From: Vulcanimicrobiota bacterium
GTDB taxonomy: Bacteria > Vulcanimicrobiota > Vulcanimicrobiia > Eremiobacterales > Eremiobacteraceae
NCBI GenBank assembly: GCA_013290125.1
Contig: JABCYQ010000019.1
Span: 1-57,118, forward strand
Direction: 5' to 3'
DNA: 57,118 bases
Part shown: positions 8,147 to 16,903 of the stretch, piece by piece
Layout: the number at the start of each line of letters is the position of its first letter
Numbering within the stretch: the first letter of the stretch is position 1
Notes under the pieces: generated by a model
The model's database searches: none
Seen by the model: only the letters and a program-made list of their open reading frames with translations
What the model was told of the DNA's origin: nothing
Program-made: the position numbers and the translations under genes

Positions 8147-9294
8147 CCACCGGCGTGTACGTCCACATCCCGTTCTGCGACCGGATCTGCCCGTACTGCG
8201 ATTTCGCGGTCGTGAAGACGCGCGAGTCCGCCATCGATCGATACTGCGCGGCGCTGCACTCAGAGATCGAGCGAGCAGTCGGGCCGCAAAAAGTCAGAAC
8301 GATCTACTTCGGCGGGGGCACGCCGTCCGCTATCGGTCCGGCTCGGATCGCGGCGTTGACCGCGCTCTTATTCGACAAGTTCGCCATAGATCCCGATGCG
8401 ATCGAATGCACGCTCGAAGCAAACCCATCGCGCGGTCCAGACGACATCCGGCGCTGGCGCGAGGCAGGCGTGAACCGGCTATCGGTTGGTGTGCAGTCGT
8501 TCGACGACACCGAACTGCACCGGCTCGGGCGCGACCACTCATCCGCCGATGCGCGCAGGTTCTTGCGCGCGGCGCGATCCGCGGGCTTTGAGAACATCAG
8601 CCTCGATCTGATCGCGGGTTCACCCGGTCAGTCGCTCGCAGGATTTCGCGAATCGCTCCGATCGGCGATCGAGACCGGCGTCGACCACGTCTCCGTCTAC
8701 GGGTTGACCATCGAAGCGGCCACGCCGTACGCGACGTGGTTCGCGCGCGAGCCGCAGGTGTTTCCCGACGACGACCTCGTCGCGGCACTGCTTGAGGAGG
8801 CTGATTCTCAATTGACCGCGGCGGGTTTTATCCACTACGAGATCTCCAACTTCGCACGCGCCGGTTTCGAGAGCGCACACAACCGCGGCTACTGGCGGCA
8901 AGCGGACTGCGCGGCGTTCGGCATGTCGGCCGCCGGCTACCGCGACGGCGTGCGCTACGTGAACCACCGCGGATTCGATGAGTATTGCGGCGCGATCGAA
9001 GCACATCGCTCGCCGCTCGCCGAAGAAGAGCAACTCGACTTCGGGCGCCGCGTCGGAGAAGCAGCGATGCTCGCCCTGCGCACTTCCGACGGCATCGTTT
9101 ACGAAGAATTCCGGCGACGCTTCGGCGTGGATGCGCACGCGATCTTCGGCGCTGCGCGAAAAAAATGCTCGGCGGCCGGCTTGCTCGAAGAGAATGAGGC
9201 GGGCACGCGCCTCAACAATCGCGGCCGCCTGCTTGCCAACTCGGTATGCGCCGAGTTCCTCACGCCCGACCTGCCGCGAAACGAGCACGCGTGA
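8131..9294 (+). CDS. hemW: HemW-type radical SAM protein
   Basis: The 387-residue protein starts MLHPLTTGVYVHIPFCDRICPYCDF. It has the radical SAM CxxxCxxC triad followed by Asp-Phe; HemN coproporphyrinogen oxidases have a fourth Cys in that place, so this is the HemW type. HemW is a heme chaperone and is often misannotated as HemN. FGGGTPSAIG, RLSVGVQSFDD and NISLDLIAGSPGQ follow in the normal order, with the HemN_C-like domain near the end. The ATG at 8131 overlaps the degV end by 16 bases. Confidence 0.9.
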   Translation: MLHPLTTGVYVHIPFCDRICPYCDFAVVKTRESAIDRYCAALHSEIERAVGPQKVRTIYFGGGTPSAIGPARIAALTALLFDKFAIDPDAIECTLEANPSRGPDDIRRWREAGVNRLSVGVQSFDDTELHRLGRDHSSADARRFLRAARSAGFENISLDLIAGSPGQSLAGFRESLRSAIETGVDHVSVYGLTIEAATPYATWFAREPQVFPDDDLVAALLEEADSQLTAAGFIHYEISNFARAGFESAHNRGYWRQADCAAFGMSAAGYRDGVRYVNHRGFDEYCGAIEAHRSPLAEEEQLDFGRRVGEAAMLALRTSDGIVYEEFRRRFGVDAHAIFGAARKKCSAAGLLEENEAGTRLNNRGRLLANSVCAEFLTPDLPRNEHA

Positions 9295-10346
9295 CACGAA
9301 TCTTCTTCCGGTCGGCCTTCGCCATTTTATTCTGCATCCTCGGCATCATCGGCGGACACGAACTCTCGTTGCACTACGCCTCGCAGATCGCGGCGACGGG
9401 CATGATCGAGTTTCTCCGCGACTTCGGGCTGCCCACGATCGGAGCGATAGTCGGCATCGCTGTCTCGCCGCTGTTCTATCGGCTGTTCGAGACGCTCGTC
9501 TTCGCGATCGAAGACAGCATCGCACGCCTCCAGCCGGCCGAGGCGCTTTCCGGCGCAATCGGCTTGGTCGTTGGTCTGGTCGTCTCGTTCTTCGTGCGCG
9601 ACATCTTCCAGGGGTTCACGCAACTGCCGCGTTACGGACCGATGCTCTCGTTCGTGCTCTACGCGCTGATCACGATGTTCTTCAGCTATCTCGGTGTGCG
9701 CGTCGGACTGCGCCAGCGGCTTTCCACGTGGACGCGCGGCGCCATGCATGGCGGCGACGCACCGCCGAAGCTGCTCGACACATCGGTCATCATAGACGGA
9801 CGCATCCTTGAGATCGTGCAGGCCGGATTCTTGGATGGGCGTCTCATCGTGCCTAAATTCGTGTTGCGAGAACTGCAGACGATCGCCGATTCGGTGGATG
9901 CGCTCAAACGCGGCCGCGGCCGACGCGGACTGGAAGTGCTCTCGCAGCTGCGCGACGCCTCTCAGTCGCTCGAAGTGCTCGACCGGGATGTGCACGAGCG
10001 CGACGTCGACGGCAAACTCGTCGTGCTCGCACGCGATATGGGCGCGCACATCCTCACGAACGACTTCAACCTGAACCGCGTAGCGAGTCTGCAGGGCGTG
10101 AAGATCCTCAACATAAACGTGCTCGCAAACGCTCTCAAACCAGTCGTGATCCCGGGCGAAGGCATGGCGGTGGCGATCGTCAAGGACGGCAAAGAGCCGA
10201 ATCAAGGCGTCGGCTATCTCGATGACGGCACGATGATCGTCGTCGAAAACGGCCGCGCGCTCAAAGGCGAGAACGTCTCGGTCGAAGTGACGTCCGTGCT
10301 GCAGACGGCGGCGGGGCGCATGATCTTCGCGAAACTCAAACGCTGA
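9291..10346 (+). CDS. membrane PIN-TRAM domain protein (YacL type)
   Basis: The 351-residue protein has four predicted membrane helices in the first 130 residues, then a PIN nuclease-like domain (about 150-280) with LLDTSVIIDGRI, LRELQ, DGKLVVLA and TNDFNLNR supplying the acidic active-site set, and a TRAM RNA-binding domain at the C-terminus (about 290-350). This is the architecture of B. subtilis YacL, which lies in the same place upstream of ispD. It is a probable membrane-tethered ribonuclease; its substrate is unknown. It starts with GTG overlapping the hemW stop; an upstream ATG at 9246 in frame is not conserved. Confidence 0.88.
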   Translation: MTRIFFRSAFAILFCILGIIGGHELSLHYASQIAATGMIEFLRDFGLPTIGAIVGIAVSPLFYRLFETLVFAIEDSIARLQPAEALSGAIGLVVGLVVSFFVRDIFQGFTQLPRYGPMLSFVLYALITMFFSYLGVRVGLRQRLSTWTRGAMHGGDAPPKLLDTSVIIDGRILEIVQAGFLDGRLIVPKFVLRELQTIADSVDALKRGRGRRGLEVLSQLRDASQSLEVLDRDVHERDVDGKLVVLARDMGAHILTNDFNLNRVASLQGVKILNINVLANALKPVVIPGEGMAVAIVKDGKEPNQGVGYLDDGTMIVVENGRALKGENVSVEVTSVLQTAAGRMIFAKLKR

Positions 10347-10347
10347 C

Positions 10348-11052
10348 GTGGCAGGCGAAGGCGCGGTCACCGCGATCCTCGCGGCTGCCGGTCGCGGCGT
10401 CCGGCTCGGATCGCGCAAACAGCTGCTCGAATTCAACGGAAAACCGCTCGCCGCGTGGTCGCTCGAGACGTTCGCGGCGTGTCCGCTCGTGACGGACATC
10501 GTCGTCGTGTGCGAAGCGGACGAGCACGAAGCATTCGTCGTTCTGTCGCGAGATCGCGGCTGCGGCAAAGTCCGCGCCGTCGTCAGCGGCGGCGCGCGGC
10601 GCCAAGATTCGGTCTACGCCGGTCTGCGCGCGGCGCCGGCGGAGACTTCGATCGCGATCGTCCACGACGGCGCGCGTCCGTTCGTCACGCGCGAGCAGAT
10701 CGAGGCGGTGCTGGCGGCGGCGCGCGAGGGCGGCGCGGCGATCCTTGCGGTCCCCGAGAAAGAGACCGTGAAACAAGCTGGCGAAGGCGGCGCCGTCGCC
10801 CGGACGTTGCCGCGCGAGGCGCTGTGGCACGCGCAGACGCCGCAGGCGTTCGAGTTCGGCATACTCATGCGTGCGTATGCCGCAGCGGAGCAGGGCGGGT
10901 TCGTCGGCACGGATTGCTCGATGCTGGTCGAGGCCGCGGGTGAGACCGCCGTGCGCATCGTCGAGGGTTCGTACGACAATTTGAAGATCACGACGCCGGA
11001 AGATCTCGTCATCGCCGAGCATCTTGCTCAGGCGCGCCGCAACCCGACATGA
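10348..11052 (+). CDS. ispD: 2-C-methyl-D-erythritol 4-phosphate cytidylyltransferase
   Basis: IspD attaches CMP to methylerythritol phosphate in the non-mevalonate isoprenoid pathway. The 234-residue enzyme has the N-terminal nucleotide-binding loop AILAAAGRGVRLGSRKQ, the VSGGARRQDSVYAGL segment, VHDGARPFV, TPQAFEF and a C-terminal NLKITTPEDLVIAE. The start is GTG one base after the preceding stop. It is directly followed by ispF, which catalyses a later step; ispE, the intervening kinase, is not in the window. Confidence 0.95.
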   Translation: MAGEGAVTAILAAAGRGVRLGSRKQLLEFNGKPLAAWSLETFAACPLVTDIVVVCEADEHEAFVVLSRDRGCGKVRAVVSGGARRQDSVYAGLRAAPAETSIAIVHDGARPFVTREQIEAVLAAAREGGAAILAVPEKETVKQAGEGGAVARTLPREALWHAQTPQAFEFGILMRAYAAAEQGGFVGTDCSMLVEAAGETAVRIVEGSYDNLKITTPEDLVIAEHLAQARRNPT

Positions 11053-11552
11053 GGGTAGGGTTCGGCTACGACGCGCATCCGTTGGTCGCCGGCCGGCTGC
11101 TCGTCCTCGCAGGTGTGGAAGTGCCGTACGCTCGCGGGCTCGATGGCTTTTCGGACGGCGACGTCGTGGTGCACGCCGTCATCGACGCGCTGCTCGGCGC
11201 GCTCGCGCTCGGCGATTGCGGATCGCATTTCCCCGCGGGCGACGCCCGTTTCGCAGGCGCGCGGAGCCTGGACCTGCTGCGTGAAGCCGTGACGCTCATC
11301 TTGGCGGAAAATCACGTCGTCGGAAATGTGGACTGCACCATCGTGGCCGAACGCCCCGCGCTCGCCCCGTTCATCGCGCAGATGCGCGCGAATCTCTCGC
11401 GCGCGCTCGACGTGACGGCCGCGTTCGTCAGCGTCAAGGCGAAACGTACGGAAGGCCTAGGCTTTGAAGGTGAGAGCCGCGGCATCGCGGCGTACGCGGT
11501 CGCGTGCGTGATCCCGGCGCGACCGGTATTTCAGGCGGGTGAAGAGACGTGA
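11049..11552 (+). CDS. ispF: 2-C-methyl-D-erythritol 2,4-cyclodiphosphate synthase
   Basis: IspF cyclises CDP-methylerythritol 2-phosphate with loss of CMP. The 167-residue protein carries the metal-binding GYDAHPL near the start, the FSDGDVVVHAVIDALLGAL helix with the second metal His, GDCGSHFP, and KAKRTEGLGFEG near the end. Its length is normal for the trimeric enzyme. The ATG overlaps the ispD stop (ATGA). The common LSHSDAD-type motif reads GFSDGD here, a conservative change. Confidence 0.95.
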   Translation: MRVGFGYDAHPLVAGRLLVLAGVEVPYARGLDGFSDGDVVVHAVIDALLGALALGDCGSHFPAGDARFAGARSLDLLREAVTLILAENHVVGNVDCTIVAERPALAPFIAQMRANLSRALDVTAAFVSVKAKRTEGLGFEGESRGIAAYAVACVIPARPVFQAGEET

Positions 11553-13036
11553 TCGCAAAGGGGCCGCGTGTTCGATTCGCGCCGGCGCCGACGGGCTCTC
11601 TGCATGTCGGCGGTGCGCGCACCGCGCTTTTCAACTACCTCTTCGCGCGCAAGCTAGGCGGCGCGCTGATCCTCCGTTCGGAAGATACCGACAGCGCGCG
11701 TTCGTCGCTTGAATCGGAAAAAGTCATTCAAGACGATTTGCGCTGGCTCGGCCTCGCATGGGACGAAGGGCCGGATATCGGCGGACCGTACGCGCCATAC
11801 CGGCAGACTGATCGCCGCGAACGATACGCGCTAGCTGCGGCTCGTTTGATGGAGATCGGCCGAGCCTATCCGTGCTACTGCACGCCCGAGGAGCTGGACG
11901 CAGCGCGCAAAGCAGCAGAAACACAGGGTTTGCCGCCACGCTATCCGGGGACGTGCCGCGACCTAACTGCTGAGCAGCGCACAGAGCGCGAGCGGGAGGG
12001 CCGCAAGCCGGCTTTGCGCTTTCCGGTACCGTCGCGCGATATCTACGTCGAAGACCTGATCCGCGGCTCGGTCCATTTCCCGGCCAACACAATCGGCGAT
12101 TTCGTCATCGTCAAATCCGAAGGATTGCCCACGTACAACCTCGCGGCCGTCGTCGACGATGCCGAGATGGAGATCTCGCATGTGATCCGCGGCGACGAAC
12201 ATCTGCCGAACACGCCGCGGCAAGTGCTGTTGTACGAAGCGCTCGAGCTGCCGCCGCCGCTTTTTGCGCATGTCTCCATGATCCTAGCGCCGGATCACCA
12301 AAAACTTTCAAAGCGCCATGGCGCCACGGCGGTCGCGGAATATCGCGCGCAAGGATATCTTCCCGAAGCGCTCATCAACTATCTCGCACTGCTCGGGTGG
12401 TCGCCCGGCGACGATCGAGAATTCTTTTCGCTCGCGGATCTCGTGGACGCGTTCTCGCTCGAACGCGTCGGCAAGAGCCCCGCGGTGTTCGATCACGCGA
12501 AGCTGCGCTGGTTCAACGCGCACTACGTGCGCAGACTCCCCGACGTGGAGCGCATACAGTTGATCGCCGATTGGGCCGGTCAGAGCCCGATCGTCGCCGC
12601 CTTACCGACGTTCAACGATCGCGAATGGCGGCGATTGCTCGATCAGGCGCTCACAGAACACATCCACGAGCTGAGCGACGTGCCGCGCGATGCAAGCGCG
12701 CTCTTCGCGCAAGATGTGGAACCCGAAGCGTCGATGGCCGACGCGCTGGCCGATCCGGCCGCGCGCAGATTGGTCGAGGACCTCGCAGCGCAAGCCGAAG
12801 CGGCGAAGTCTGATGCGGCCGTGTGGTCAGCGGCCGTCACGCGCGAAGCGATCCTTGCTCTCGGCGCGCGCCACGGCCTAAAAGGCAGAGCACTCTTCCG
12901 GCCGATCCGCGCGGCGGTCACAGGGTCTGAGCACGGTCACGAGTTGCCGTTGCTGCTCGCGCTGCTCGGGCCGCGACTTGTCGCACGTCGCATCCGCCAG
13001 TCGCTCGCGCGGGAGGACAGGCCGCGGTCGGCTTGA
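11549..13036 (+). CDS. gltX: glutamyl-tRNA synthetase
   Basis: GltX charges tRNA-Glu, and in many bacteria also tRNA-Gln. The 495-residue class I synthetase shows VRFAPAPTGSLHVGGART (the HIGH region), ILRSEDTD, a VIRGDEHLPNTPRQ segment and KLSKRHGAT as the KMSKS-type loop at about residue 250, followed by a helical anticodon-binding domain. It starts with GTG overlapping ispF by 4 bases. Downstream cysE is about 150 bases away, the first real gap in the block. Whether it is discriminating cannot be judged from these motifs alone. Confidence 0.95.
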   Translation: MIAKGPRVRFAPAPTGSLHVGGARTALFNYLFARKLGGALILRSEDTDSARSSLESEKVIQDDLRWLGLAWDEGPDIGGPYAPYRQTDRRERYALAAARLMEIGRAYPCYCTPEELDAARKAAETQGLPPRYPGTCRDLTAEQRTEREREGRKPALRFPVPSRDIYVEDLIRGSVHFPANTIGDFVIVKSEGLPTYNLAAVVDDAEMEISHVIRGDEHLPNTPRQVLLYEALELPPPLFAHVSMILAPDHQKLSKRHGATAVAEYRAQGYLPEALINYLALLGWSPGDDREFFSLADLVDAFSLERVGKSPAVFDHAKLRWFNAHYVRRLPDVERIQLIADWAGQSPIVAALPTFNDREWRRLLDQALTEHIHELSDVPRDASALFAQDVEPEASMADALADPAARRLVEDLAAQAEAAKSDAAVWSAAVTREAILALGARHGLKGRALFRPIRAAVTGSEHGHELPLLLALLGPRLVARRIRQSLAREDRPRSA

Positions 13037-13100
13037 ACCATGCGCTGTGATGACAATGGTGAAGCCCACGAAATACCCGACCTGCTGTTGCTCCTGTTGA

Positions 13101-13121
13101 ACGGGCGCCGGATGCGCCCGT
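13101..13121 (+). terminator. GC hairpin between gltX and cysE
   Basis: ACGGGCGC at 13101-13108 pairs perfectly with GCGCCCGT at 13114-13121 around a 5-base loop. No T-run follows, so it may be an attenuator or mRNA-stabilising hairpin rather than a classical terminator. A TATACA-like box lies at 13131, just before cysE. No T-box specifier structure of the Bacillus cysE leader type was recognised. Confidence 0.45.
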
Positions 13122-13185
13122 CTCCGCACTATACACTAGCGTGCGCGGCATCGACCGCGCGAACAGGCAGAACAGAATCAAGCCC

Positions 13186-13857
13186 ATGCGTCACGAATCG
13201 ATCTTCCATAAGATAGCCGCGGATTGGCGCGCATGTTTCGCGCGCGATCCGGCAGCGCGAAACGCGCTCGAAGTGCTCTCAAGTTACCCGGGCTTTCACG
13301 CGATCTTCGCCTATCGTTTTATCCATCCGCTGCAAAGGTGGGGCGTTCCGGTGCTGCCGCGCTTCCTGTCGAACGTCACGCGGTTTTTCACGGGCATAGA
13401 GATCCACCCGGGCGCCGAACTAGGCGGAGGACTCTTCATCGACCATGGCACGGGCGTCGTGATCGGGGAGACTGCCGAAGTCGGCCGCGACTGCACGCTC
13501 TACCAAGGCGTGACGCTCGGCGGAACGAGCCTGCAGCGCGGCAAACGCCATCCGACGTTGGAAGACGGCGTCGTCGTGGGGGCCGGCGCGATCATCCTCG
13601 GCGCGATCGTCGTGGGTCGCGGTGCGAAGATCGCCGCCGGCGCGGTCGTCGTGAAAGACATTCCGCCGGACAGCACGGTCGTCGGCGTGCCTGGACGCGT
13701 CGTTTTCCAAAACGGCAAGAGAGTTGAGGAGCCGGTCATTCCGCACGTCGACATGCCAGACCCGGAGGACGACGCGATCAGAGCGCTCACGCGCCGCGTC
13801 GAAGCGTTGGAATCGCGCGATCGCAGCGAGGAGCCGCATGGCGATCCGCTTTTTTAA
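13186..13857 (+). CDS. cysE: serine O-acetyltransferase
   Basis: CysE acetylates serine for cysteine biosynthesis. The 223-residue protein has an N-terminal helical part and a left-handed beta-helix of hexapeptide repeats containing GAELGGGLFIDHGTGVVIGE with the catalytic His, QGVTLGGTS, KRHPTLEDGVVVGAGA and VVGVPGRV. A charged C-terminal tail follows. The start at ATG 13186 matches the usual start of the short family members; an in-frame GTG at 13141 would add 15 residues. It overlaps cysS by 20 bases, pairing cysteine synthesis with cysteine charging as in Bacillus. Confidence 0.93.
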   Translation: MRHESIFHKIAADWRACFARDPAARNALEVLSSYPGFHAIFAYRFIHPLQRWGVPVLPRFLSNVTRFFTGIEIHPGAELGGGLFIDHGTGVVIGETAEVGRDCTLYQGVTLGGTSLQRGKRHPTLEDGVVVGAGAIILGAIVVGRGAKIAAGAVVVKDIPPDSTVVGVPGRVVFQNGKRVEEPVIPHVDMPDPEDDAIRALTRRVEALESRDRSEEPHGDPLF

Positions 13858-15301
13858 CAGCCGGACGCGGCGCACGGACGAACTCACGCCGCTGCGCGGC
13901 GACGAGGTCAGCATCTACGTCTGCGGCATGACGCCGAATTCGCATCCGCACCTCGGACATGCGCGCACGTTTCTGACTTTCGACGTGCTGCGGCGCCATC
14001 TGCGTTCGCGCGGTTTGAAAGTGCGCTACGTGCAGAACGTCACCGACATCGACGATAAGATCATCGAGCGCGCGGCGGCAGACAAGACGCCATGGAGCGA
14101 TATCGTGGCGCGCTTCTATGGCGAATACGAAGCGTGCGCTCACCAATTGCGCATCGCCGATCCGGACGTACTGGCGCGCGCCACCAACGAGATGGATGAG
14201 ATCACCGCGATGATCGCGCAGCTCGTCGAGCTGGACAAGGCGTACGAGACGGCTGACGGCGTCTACTTCAAAGTGAAATCGTTCTCGCGTTACGGCGAGC
14301 TGAGCGGACGGCAGATCGATGAACTGCGCGCGGGCTCGCGCATCGAAGTACGGGAGCAGAAAGAGGATCCGCTCGACTTCGCGCTCTGGAAGAAAGCGAA
14401 GCCTGGAGAGCCGACGTGGCCGAGTCCGTGGGGTCCGGGCAGGCCGGGCTGGCACATCGAGTGCTCGGCGATGTCGCGGCGCCATCTCGGCGATCAGATC
14501 GACATCCACGGAGGCGCGACCGATCTGATCTTCCCGCACCACGAGAATGAGATCGCTCAGACGGAGAGCTGTACGGGTCTGCACCCGATGGCGGCGATCT
14601 GGATGCACGCGGGTTTGCTCAACGTGGACGGGCAGAAGATGAGCAAATCGCTCGGCAACTTCATGCCGCTGGTCGACGTATTGAAGCGGCACTCGTGGGC
14701 CGCCATCCGCTACTTCTTCCTGCAGACCGGGTATCGCAAACCGACCAACTTCACCGATGCGGCGCTCGAAGCGGCCACGAAGGGTCTGCGCGGTCTGTAT
14801 GCTGATATAGAAGCGCTGCGCGCGACGGCAGGCGATCGTCCGGCGCGCTCGGATCGTATTGCAGAAGCAGAAGAGTTCGACGCGCTGCTGGACGACGATC
14901 TCAACACCGCCGGCGCGGTCGGCTGGCTTCAGAAGCGGCTCAAGGCTGAGCGCACGGCGTCGGCGCAGCGCGACGGTTCGCCGCAGGCGGCAGTCGCGCT
15001 CGCCGAGCGTTGCCTCGCCGTGCTCGGATTGCCGGCAACAGTCGACGAAGCAGGTCTGACACAGGCCGAGTCATCGCTGCGCCTCACAGATGCCGCGCGC
15101 TTGAGTCTGCGCATCATCGCCGGCGACGGTCACTCTGACGACCGCAAGCTCATCGATCGCGTGGTCGCGATCCGCTGGGCCGCGCGCGAGGCGAAGGATT
15201 TCGCCGCATCCGATCGCCTGCGCGACGTCTTGTTGAAGTCGGGCATCGCGGTCAAAGATTCGAAAGCCGGATCCGAGTGGACCGTCATTGAGAACGAATA
15301 A
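13838..15301 (+). CDS. cysS: cysteinyl-tRNA synthetase
   Basis: The 487-residue class I synthetase charges tRNA-Cys. It has the zinc-ligand Cys and HIGH region in VCGMTPNSHPHLGHART, NVTDIDDKII, the second zinc site in PGWHIECSAM, FPHHENEIAQ, and KMSKSLGN as the KMSKS loop. The common PTVYDxxHIG reads MTPNSHPHLG here, a mild divergence. GCGAGGAG precedes the ATG at 13838 with good spacing; a longer frame back to 13724 lies inside cysE and is not conserved. The C-terminal helical domain is complete. Confidence 0.95.
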   Translation: MAIRFFNSRTRRTDELTPLRGDEVSIYVCGMTPNSHPHLGHARTFLTFDVLRRHLRSRGLKVRYVQNVTDIDDKIIERAAADKTPWSDIVARFYGEYEACAHQLRIADPDVLARATNEMDEITAMIAQLVELDKAYETADGVYFKVKSFSRYGELSGRQIDELRAGSRIEVREQKEDPLDFALWKKAKPGEPTWPSPWGPGRPGWHIECSAMSRRHLGDQIDIHGGATDLIFPHHENEIAQTESCTGLHPMAAIWMHAGLLNVDGQKMSKSLGNFMPLVDVLKRHSWAAIRYFFLQTGYRKPTNFTDAALEAATKGLRGLYADIEALRATAGDRPARSDRIAEAEEFDALLDDDLNTAGAVGWLQKRLKAERTASAQRDGSPQAAVALAERCLAVLGLPATVDEAGLTQAESSLRLTDAARLSLRIIAGDGHSDDRKLIDRVVAIRWAAREAKDFAASDRLRDVLLKSGIAVKDSKAGSEWTVIENE

Positions 15302-16100
15302 GCCGGAGGGGAAGCGCGAGCTCGAATATATCTTCGGCGTTCATGCTGTCGCCGAAGCGATAGCCGCCGGCGAACCGCTGGAGCGCATCATCGTCGGCCG
15401 CCGGCGTACCGCAGATCGCGAATTGTCTGTCATCCTCAAGGAAGCTGCCGCCCGCGGCACGCGCGTGGAGGTCGAAGAAGAGGCGACGTTTCGGCGCTTC
15501 GGCGATGCTCGGCATCAGCACGTCGTCGCGGTCGCGCCGCCGTTTCGCTACGCGCAGTGGAGCGAGTTGCTCGCTGCGGTGCGCGAGTGCCCCGACGCGA
15601 TCGTCGTCGCGCTCGATCATATCGAAGATCCGCATAACGTCGGCGCGATCTTGCGCAACGCCGAAGCTGCCGGTGCGGTGGGCGCCGTGCTCCCCGACCG
15701 CAGAAGTGCGGCCGTCACAGCTTCGGTCAGGCGAGCGGCCGCCGGAGCGACTTCACACTTAGCAATTGCCCGTGTCCCGAACCTGGTCCGGGCGTTTGAG
15801 GACTTGAAACGCGAGGGCTGCTGGGTCATCGGCACCGACGCGGCAGCTGGGGCGCCGGAATATACGTCGGTCGATCTCACCGGGCGCTGCGTCATCGTGA
15901 TCGGAGCGGAAGGCAAAGGCATATCCCGCTTGGCTTTGGTGCGCTGCGACCTGCGCGCGAGGATCCCGATGCGAGGCAAGATCGCTTCATTAAACGCGTC
16001 ATCGGCCTCGGCGATCATGCTGTTCGAGGCAGTGCGCCAGAGGTCGCAAAGCAAGCTTGTGACGGGCAGAACAAGCGGTCAAAGCCCCGTCAATCCTTGA
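15288..16100 (+). CDS. rlmB: SpoU/TrmH family rRNA 2'-O-methyltransferase (RlmB type)
   Basis: The 270-residue protein has the N-terminal substrate-binding domain (EYIFGVHAVAEAI) and the knotted SPOUT catalytic domain with DHIEDPHNVGAILRNAEAAG, VIVIGAEGKGIS and IPMRGKIASLNASSASAIMLFEA, the three SpoU motifs. RlmB methylates the 2'-OH of a guanosine in 23S rRNA. It starts with TTG inside the cysS end (14-base overlap). A strong promoter for sigH begins at its stop codon. The exact target nucleotide is inferred from family and synteny only. Confidence 0.9.
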   Translation: MRTNKPEGKRELEYIFGVHAVAEAIAAGEPLERIIVGRRRTADRELSVILKEAAARGTRVEVEEEATFRRFGDARHQHVVAVAPPFRYAQWSELLAAVRECPDAIVVALDHIEDPHNVGAILRNAEAAGAVGAVLPDRRSAAVTASVRRAAAGATSHLAIARVPNLVRAFEDLKREGCWVIGTDAAAGAPEYTSVDLTGRCVIVIGAEGKGISRLALVRCDLRARIPMRGKIASLNASSASAIMLFEAVRQRSQSKLVTGRTSGQSPVNP

Positions 16101-16125
16101 CTTCCGCCCTGCGCACACCTATAAT
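16097..16125 (+). promoter_or_regulatory. near-consensus housekeeping promoter for sigH
   Basis: TTGACT at 16097-16102 and TATAAT at 16120-16125 are separated by exactly 17 bases. The -35 box overlaps the rlmB stop codon. Transcription would start about 16132 and give a leader of about 50 bases before the TTG start of sigH, with a GGGGG stretch at 16166-16170. Confidence 0.85.
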
Positions 16126-16184
16126 CACAAAGGACAAAAAGAGGGGCAGAGCCGCTCTAATAATCGGGGGTAAACAACACAAAC

Positions 16185-16832
16185 TTGGCGGCACTCCATC
16201 AGACCGAAGAAACCCTAGACTATAGCGAACGAGCCGACGAAGAACTCGTAAATGCAGCGAAGTGTGGCGACAATCTCGCCATGGAGTTCCTGCTCAATAA
16301 GTATAAGAACTTCGTCCGGATTAAAGCGAAGAGCTATTTCCTCATCGGCGCCGACCGAGAGGATATCATACAAGAAGGCATGATCGGCCTATATAAGGCC
16401 GTTCGCGACTTCCGCGCCGACAAATTGTCGTCGTTCCGCGCGTTCGCGGAGCTGTGCATAACACGGCAGATCATCACTGCCATCAAGACGGCCACGCGCC
16501 AGAAGCACATCCCGCTGAACCAGTACATCTCGCTGAACAAGCCCATCTACGACGAAGACAGCGAACGGACGCTGCTCGACGTCATGGCGAGCGCCAAGAT
16601 GTCCGATCCCGAGGAACTGGTCATCAACCAGGAAGTCTCGGAAGACATCAAAGAGCGGATCCAGGAGAACTTGAGCGACCTCGAGTCGCAAGTGCTCTTG
16701 AGCTATCTCGAGGGCAAATCGTACCAGGAGATGGCGCGCGACCTCAACCGGCACGTCAAGTCCATCGACAACGCGCTCCAGCGCGTCAAGCGCAAGATCG
16801 AAAAGAACTTGAGCGAAGTGGACCTGTACTAG
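16185..16832 (+). CDS. sigH: RNA polymerase sigma factor, sigma-H (Spo0H) type
   Basis: The 215-residue factor has region 2 (GADREDIIQEGMIGLYKAVRDF, then FRAFAELCITRQIITAIKTATRQKH), a linker with LNQYISLNKPIYD, and region 4 (LSDLESQVLLSYLEGKSYQEMA then HVKSIDNALQRVKRK). This matches B. subtilis SigH in length and layout, and the upstream gene order is also that of Bacillus. In Bacillus it controls transition-state, competence and early sporulation genes; no sporulation genes are seen here, so its regulon is unknown. The start is TTG; no ATG gives a complete region 1.2/2.1. It has its own promoter and a hairpin terminator. Confidence 0.92.
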   Translation: MAALHQTEETLDYSERADEELVNAAKCGDNLAMEFLLNKYKNFVRIKAKSYFLIGADREDIIQEGMIGLYKAVRDFRADKLSSFRAFAELCITRQIITAIKTATRQKHIPLNQYISLNKPIYDEDSERTLLDVMASAKMSDPEELVINQEVSEDIKERIQENLSDLESQVLLSYLEGKSYQEMARDLNRHVKSIDNALQRVKRKIEKNLSEVDLY

Positions 16833-16870
16833 GACGACGATCGAACTTCGCCGGACCTGGATAGATGTGG

Positions 16871-16903
16871 GGCGGACCTTTATGGTCCGCCTTACGTTTT
16901 TGT
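16871..16903 (+). terminator. hairpin terminator after sigH
   Basis: GGCGGACC (16871-16878) pairs with GGTCCGCC (16884-16891) around the loop TTTAT, followed by a T-rich stretch ending at 16901. It contains the ATG (16882) of the following lipoprotein gene. A similar stem recurs at 54206-54223. Confidence 0.7.

Noticed and set aside
13037-13185. T-box leader before cysE, as in Bacillus
   Set aside because: No T-box sequence or specifier loop was found; only a short GC hairpin is present.
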